6,377 nt of DNA from an uncultured Clostridia bacterium (GTDB taxonomy: Bacteria; Bacillota; Clostridia; Oscillospirales; Acutalibacteraceae), in NCBI GenBank assembly GCA_937880805.1, contig CALGRR010000026.1, forward strand, positions 1 through 6,377, read 5' to 3'. Position 1 is the first letter of the stretch, and the number at the start of each line of letters is the position of its first letter. The translations under genes were made by a program, and so were the position numbers. Positions 4,394 through 6,377 of this stretch are shown piece after piece. Under the pieces are notes generated by a model. The model was not told where the DNA came from. It saw nothing but the letters and a program-made list of their open reading frames with translations, and did no database searches.

Positions 4394-6088
4394 ATGGAAG
4401 CTTTTTTTGACAAAGTGGCGGAAATCAACGGTGCCGTCAACGGTGTCGTATGGGGCAAATACGGCTTGATTCTGCTCATCGGCACAGGTATTCTTATGAC
4501 CGTCGTTACCAAGGTGTTTCAGGTTACTCACATCGGTCATTGGTGGAAAAACACCATCGGAAGCCTTTTCACAAAGAACGTTATCGGTCATTCAAAAGAA
4601 AAGGGTACTATTTCACCCTTCCAGGCTCTTTGCACAGCTCTTGCCGCAACTGTCGGCACAGGTAACATTGCAGGTGTTGCCGCAGCTATCTGCATCGGCG
4701 GTGCAGGTGCGGTTTTCTGGATGTGGGTTGCCGCATTCTTCGGTATGATGACTAACTATTCCGAAAACGTTCTGGGCATTTATTTCCGCCGCCGCAACGT
4801 CAATGGCGAATGGTCGGGCGGTGCGATGTATTATCTTCGTGACGGTCTCGGAAGTAAAAAAGGCTGTAAGGCAATCGGTAAAGTTCTTGCATTCCTTTTC
4901 TGCATTTTCACGATGCTCGCTTCATTCGGCATCGGCTCAATGGGTCAGGTCAACAAGATTGTTGCAAACGTTTCGGCGGCATTCAACGTTGAGGCTCTTT
5001 CGTCCGTTCAGGTGCTCGGCGGAGTATCGCTTTATAACCTTATTCTCGGCGTCGTAATCATGATTCTTGTTGCACTAATCACTCTCGGCGGTCTTAACAG
5101 AATTGCAAACGTTGCAGAAAAAATCGTTCCCTTTATGATTGTTCTCTTTATTGCAGGCAGCCTTATCATTATCGGTGTTAACTATGATATGATTATCCCT
5201 GCATTCAAGAGCATTTTCGTCAACGCATTCAAGCCTGAAGCATTTGTCGGCGGTACACTCGGTGCGGCAATCAGTGCAGCGGTTACTCAGGGCTTCAAGA
5301 GAGGCGTTTTCTCAAACGAAGCAGGTCTCGGTTCATCCGTTATGGTTCACTCAAACTCCAATATCAAAGAACCCGTAAAGCAGGGTATGTGGGGCATTTT
5401 TGAGGTGTTCGCCGATACAATGGTTGTCTGCACAATGACTGCTCTCGTTGTTCTCACGTCGGGTGTGTTTGATGCAAAAACGGGCGAAATTGCAGAGGGT
5501 CTTACCGATGCAACACTCGTTGCAGGTGCATTCAACAGCGTTTTCCATTGGGGTAATATCGGTCAGAGATTCGTTGCAATCGCAATGTTCCTCTTTGCAT
5601 TCACAACCGTTCTCGGCTGGTCACACTACGGCTCAAAGGCTTGGGAATATCTCTTCGGCGCAAAGACAACAATCGTCTTCAAAATCATTCACGTTATCAC
5701 CGTTATCTTCGGTGCGGTTATGACTTCAACCCTCGCTTGGGATATTTCCGACACCTTCAACGGTCTTATGATGATACCAAACCTTATCGGTGTATTGTTT
5801 ATGCTACCGCTTGTGGTCAAAATTACTAAAAACTATGTTGACAGACACTTTAAAGGTAAAGACATTAAACCTATGATTTCTGTATTCCCTGATATTCAGG
5901 AAGAAGAGGAAGCAAAGAAAAAGGCCGCAGCAGCTAGCGCAGCAACAGAGGGCAAAGTAGGCGTAAAAGCTATTAAACGCTTCCACGACCTTAACGCAAA
6001 AGTTATTAGAGAAGTAGGCGAAGAGTGGGACGTTGAAAAAGAGCGCGCAGAAATGCTTAAAGGTAAAAAGTTAGTAGAGCTACAGTAG
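4394..6088 (+). CDS. agcS: Sodium:alanine/glycine symporter (AgcS family) with a foreign C-terminal extension
   Basis: A secondary transporter in the cytoplasmic membrane that takes up alanine or glycine with sodium. ATG 4394 lies ten bases after AGGAGG (4378-4383); a longer frame back to 4325 would run through the terminator and is rejected. The AgcS signatures are ISPFQALCTALAATVGTGNI, then GVAAAICIGGAGAVFWMW and FFGMMTNYSE, the GLNRIANVAEKIVP segment, and RGVFSNEAGLGSS. About eleven hydrophobic helices span residues ~20-485, and the natural end looks like DIKPMISVFPDIQ near residue 502 (5899). Relatives are ~450-490 residues. Here the frame continues through EEEEAKKKAAAAS into ~55 residues of phage-like sequence, to 564 in all. 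Expression should be set by the glycine riboswitch upstream. Glycine is a plausible substrate because glycine is the sensed ligand. The transporter core is secure; the tail is probably not part of the native gene. Confidence 0.93.
   Translation: MEAFFDKVAEINGAVNGVVWGKYGLILLIGTGILMTVVTKVFQVTHIGHWWKNTIGSLFTKNVIGHSKEKGTISPFQALCTALAATVGTGNIAGVAAAICIGGAGAVFWMWVAAFFGMMTNYSENVLGIYFRRRNVNGEWSGGAMYYLRDGLGSKKGCKAIGKVLAFLFCIFTMLASFGIGSMGQVNKIVANVSAAFNVEALSSVQVLGGVSLYNLILGVVIMILVALITLGGLNRIANVAEKIVPFMIVLFIAGSLIIIGVNYDMIIPAFKSIFVNAFKPEAFVGGTLGAAISAAVTQGFKRGVFSNEAGLGSSVMVHSNSNIKEPVKQGMWGIFEVFADTMVVCTMTALVVLTSGVFDAKTGEIAEGLTDATLVAGAFNSVFHWGNIGQRFVAIAMFLFAFTTVLGWSHYGSKAWEYLFGAKTTIVFKIIHVITVIFGAVMTSTLAWDISDTFNGLMMIPNLIGVLFMLPLVVKITKNYVDRHFKGKDIKPMISVFPDIQEEEEAKKKAAAASAATEGKVGVKAIKRFHDLNAKVIREVGEEWDVEKERAEMLKGKKLVELQ
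5900..5926. other. Junction 3: agcS joined in frame to phage structural sequence
   Basis: The purine-rich stretch encoding EEEEAKKK would suit both the charged C-terminus of an AgcS protein and the lysine/alanine-rich linker of a phage protein. After it, codon choice shifts to GTA, TTA/CTA and later ATA. The content changes from transporter tail to a phage-type small domain followed by a head-tail connector gene. The join preserved the reading frame, which hides it from a simple gene caller. Confidence 0.5.
5927..6088 (+). CDS. C-terminal domain of a phage head-module protein, 5' end missing
   Basis: The last ~54 residues of the agcS frame begin with an alanine-rich linker (AAAASAATEGK). They continue VGVKAIKRFHDL...REVGEEWDVEKERAEML and end GKKLVELQ. 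The pattern V-K-(A/V)-(I/L)-K-R-F-x-D, then (V/P)GDxxxVxxERAxxL, is what I recall for short proteins or tail domains in phage head modules just upstream of the head-tail connector gene. The next gene here is exactly such a connector, 19 bases downstream, which supports the reading. It has no start of its own. I cannot name a function, and the upstream part of the original protein is absent. Confidence 0.5.
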   Translation, partial: AAASAATEGKVGVKAIKRFHDLNAKVIREVGEEWDVEKERAEMLKGKKLVELQ

Positions 6089-6107
6089 GCTAGAAAGAGG
6101 TACAAAA

Positions 6108-6374
6108 GTGGCAGTTAGCGCAGAGTTATTGGCAAAAGCCAAAACAGAGCTACGAATAAGTAGCACAAATAAAGAAATAGAGGCGGAAATAACCGACCTT
6201 ATAGAAGCGTGCAAGTTAGATCTAAAACTAGCAGGCGTATGCGTTATTGATGAAGCAGACCCGCTTATAATTAGAGCGGTTAAATTGTACTGCAAAAGCC
6301 ACTTTGGCTACATAGATAAAGCAGAACGCTTTATGCAATATGGGAGGATGACTCAAAGCCATCGGGTGCAATAA
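6108..6374 (+). CDS. Phage head-tail connector protein (gp6-like), possibly truncated at the C-terminus
   Basis: GTG 6108 follows AAAGAGG (6094-6100) with good spacing. The 88-residue product resembles the small helical gp6-like connector/DNA-packaging family of siphophages and prophages (HK97 gp6 type), which forms a ring between portal and tail. Signs are a start helix AELLAKAKTELRIS, EAEITDLIEACKLDLKLAGV, the tell-tale VIDEADPLIIRAVKLYCK, and HFGYIDKAERF. Six of eight isoleucines before residue 80 are ATA, whereas the agcS core uses ATA only once, so this is foreign to the chromosomal core. Relatives continue after ERF with another ~15-20 residues of helix. Here the last ~11 residues (YGRMTQSHRVQ) do not look like that, so the end may be altered by a further junction near 6338. 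Family call fairly firm; integrity doubtful. Confidence 0.7.
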   Translation: MAVSAELLAKAKTELRISSTNKEIEAEITDLIEACKLDLKLAGVCVIDEADPLIIRAVKLYCKSHFGYIDKAERFMQYGRMTQSHRVQ

Positions 6375-6377
6375 GCA

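Noticed and set aside
1..6377. CRISPR array, tRNA, rRNA, insertion sequence or attachment site
   Set aside because: No regularly spaced repeats, cloverleaf-like segments, rRNA words, transposase or terminal inverted repeats were seen on either strand.

Overview
The window reads as a mosaic rather than one continuous locus. Its core, about 690-5900, is a well-formed piece of a low-to-mid GC Clostridia-type chromosome; the gene style suggests a gut Oscillospiraceae/Ruminococcus-like organism, which is an inference from protein and codon style. This core is flanked by shorter pieces that look as if they come from other genomes: the end of a Firmicutes-type FtsX/MacB-like ABC exporter operon (1-~278), a Bacteroidales-like nitroreductase on the minus strand (~296-709), and a phage head-module fragment (~5900-6377). 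Each switch falls inside a short stretch that makes sense as part of both neighbours. That pattern suggests joining at shared short words, by misassembly or amplification chimera, more than natural recombination.

Layout. 1-158: C-terminus of an ABC permease. 159-314: the first ~40 residues of its ATP-binding partner, cut before Walker A. 263-289: a hairpin that is the minus-strand terminator of the nitroreductase. 296-709 (-): C-terminal ~60% of a nitroreductase. 686-1402: nadA lacking its N-terminus. 1404-2678 nadB, 2671-3522 nadC and 3535-4047 niaR form a tight operon. 4048-4393: non-coding, holding a possible operator, a strong promoter, a tandem glycine riboswitch, an intrinsic terminator and a Shine-Dalgarno. 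4394-~5900: agcS, a sodium:alanine/glycine symporter whose reading frame runs on into phage-like sequence up to 6088. 6108-6374: a phage head-tail connector-like gene.

How it works together. NadB oxidises L-aspartate to iminoaspartate, NadA condenses this with dihydroxyacetone phosphate to quinolinate, and NadC converts quinolinate to nicotinate mononucleotide. This is the de novo route to NAD. NiaR, the niacin-responsive repressor encoded last in the operon, would shut the pathway down when niacin is available. The operon's own promoter and operator are lost with the 5' end of nadA. The neighbouring agcS is a separate unit, controlled by a glycine-sensing leader that most simply reads as an OFF switch for uptake.

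No clearly new biological system is visible. The points most worth a second look are the junctions, the riboswitch platform, and the repeat cluster abutting the agcS promoter.
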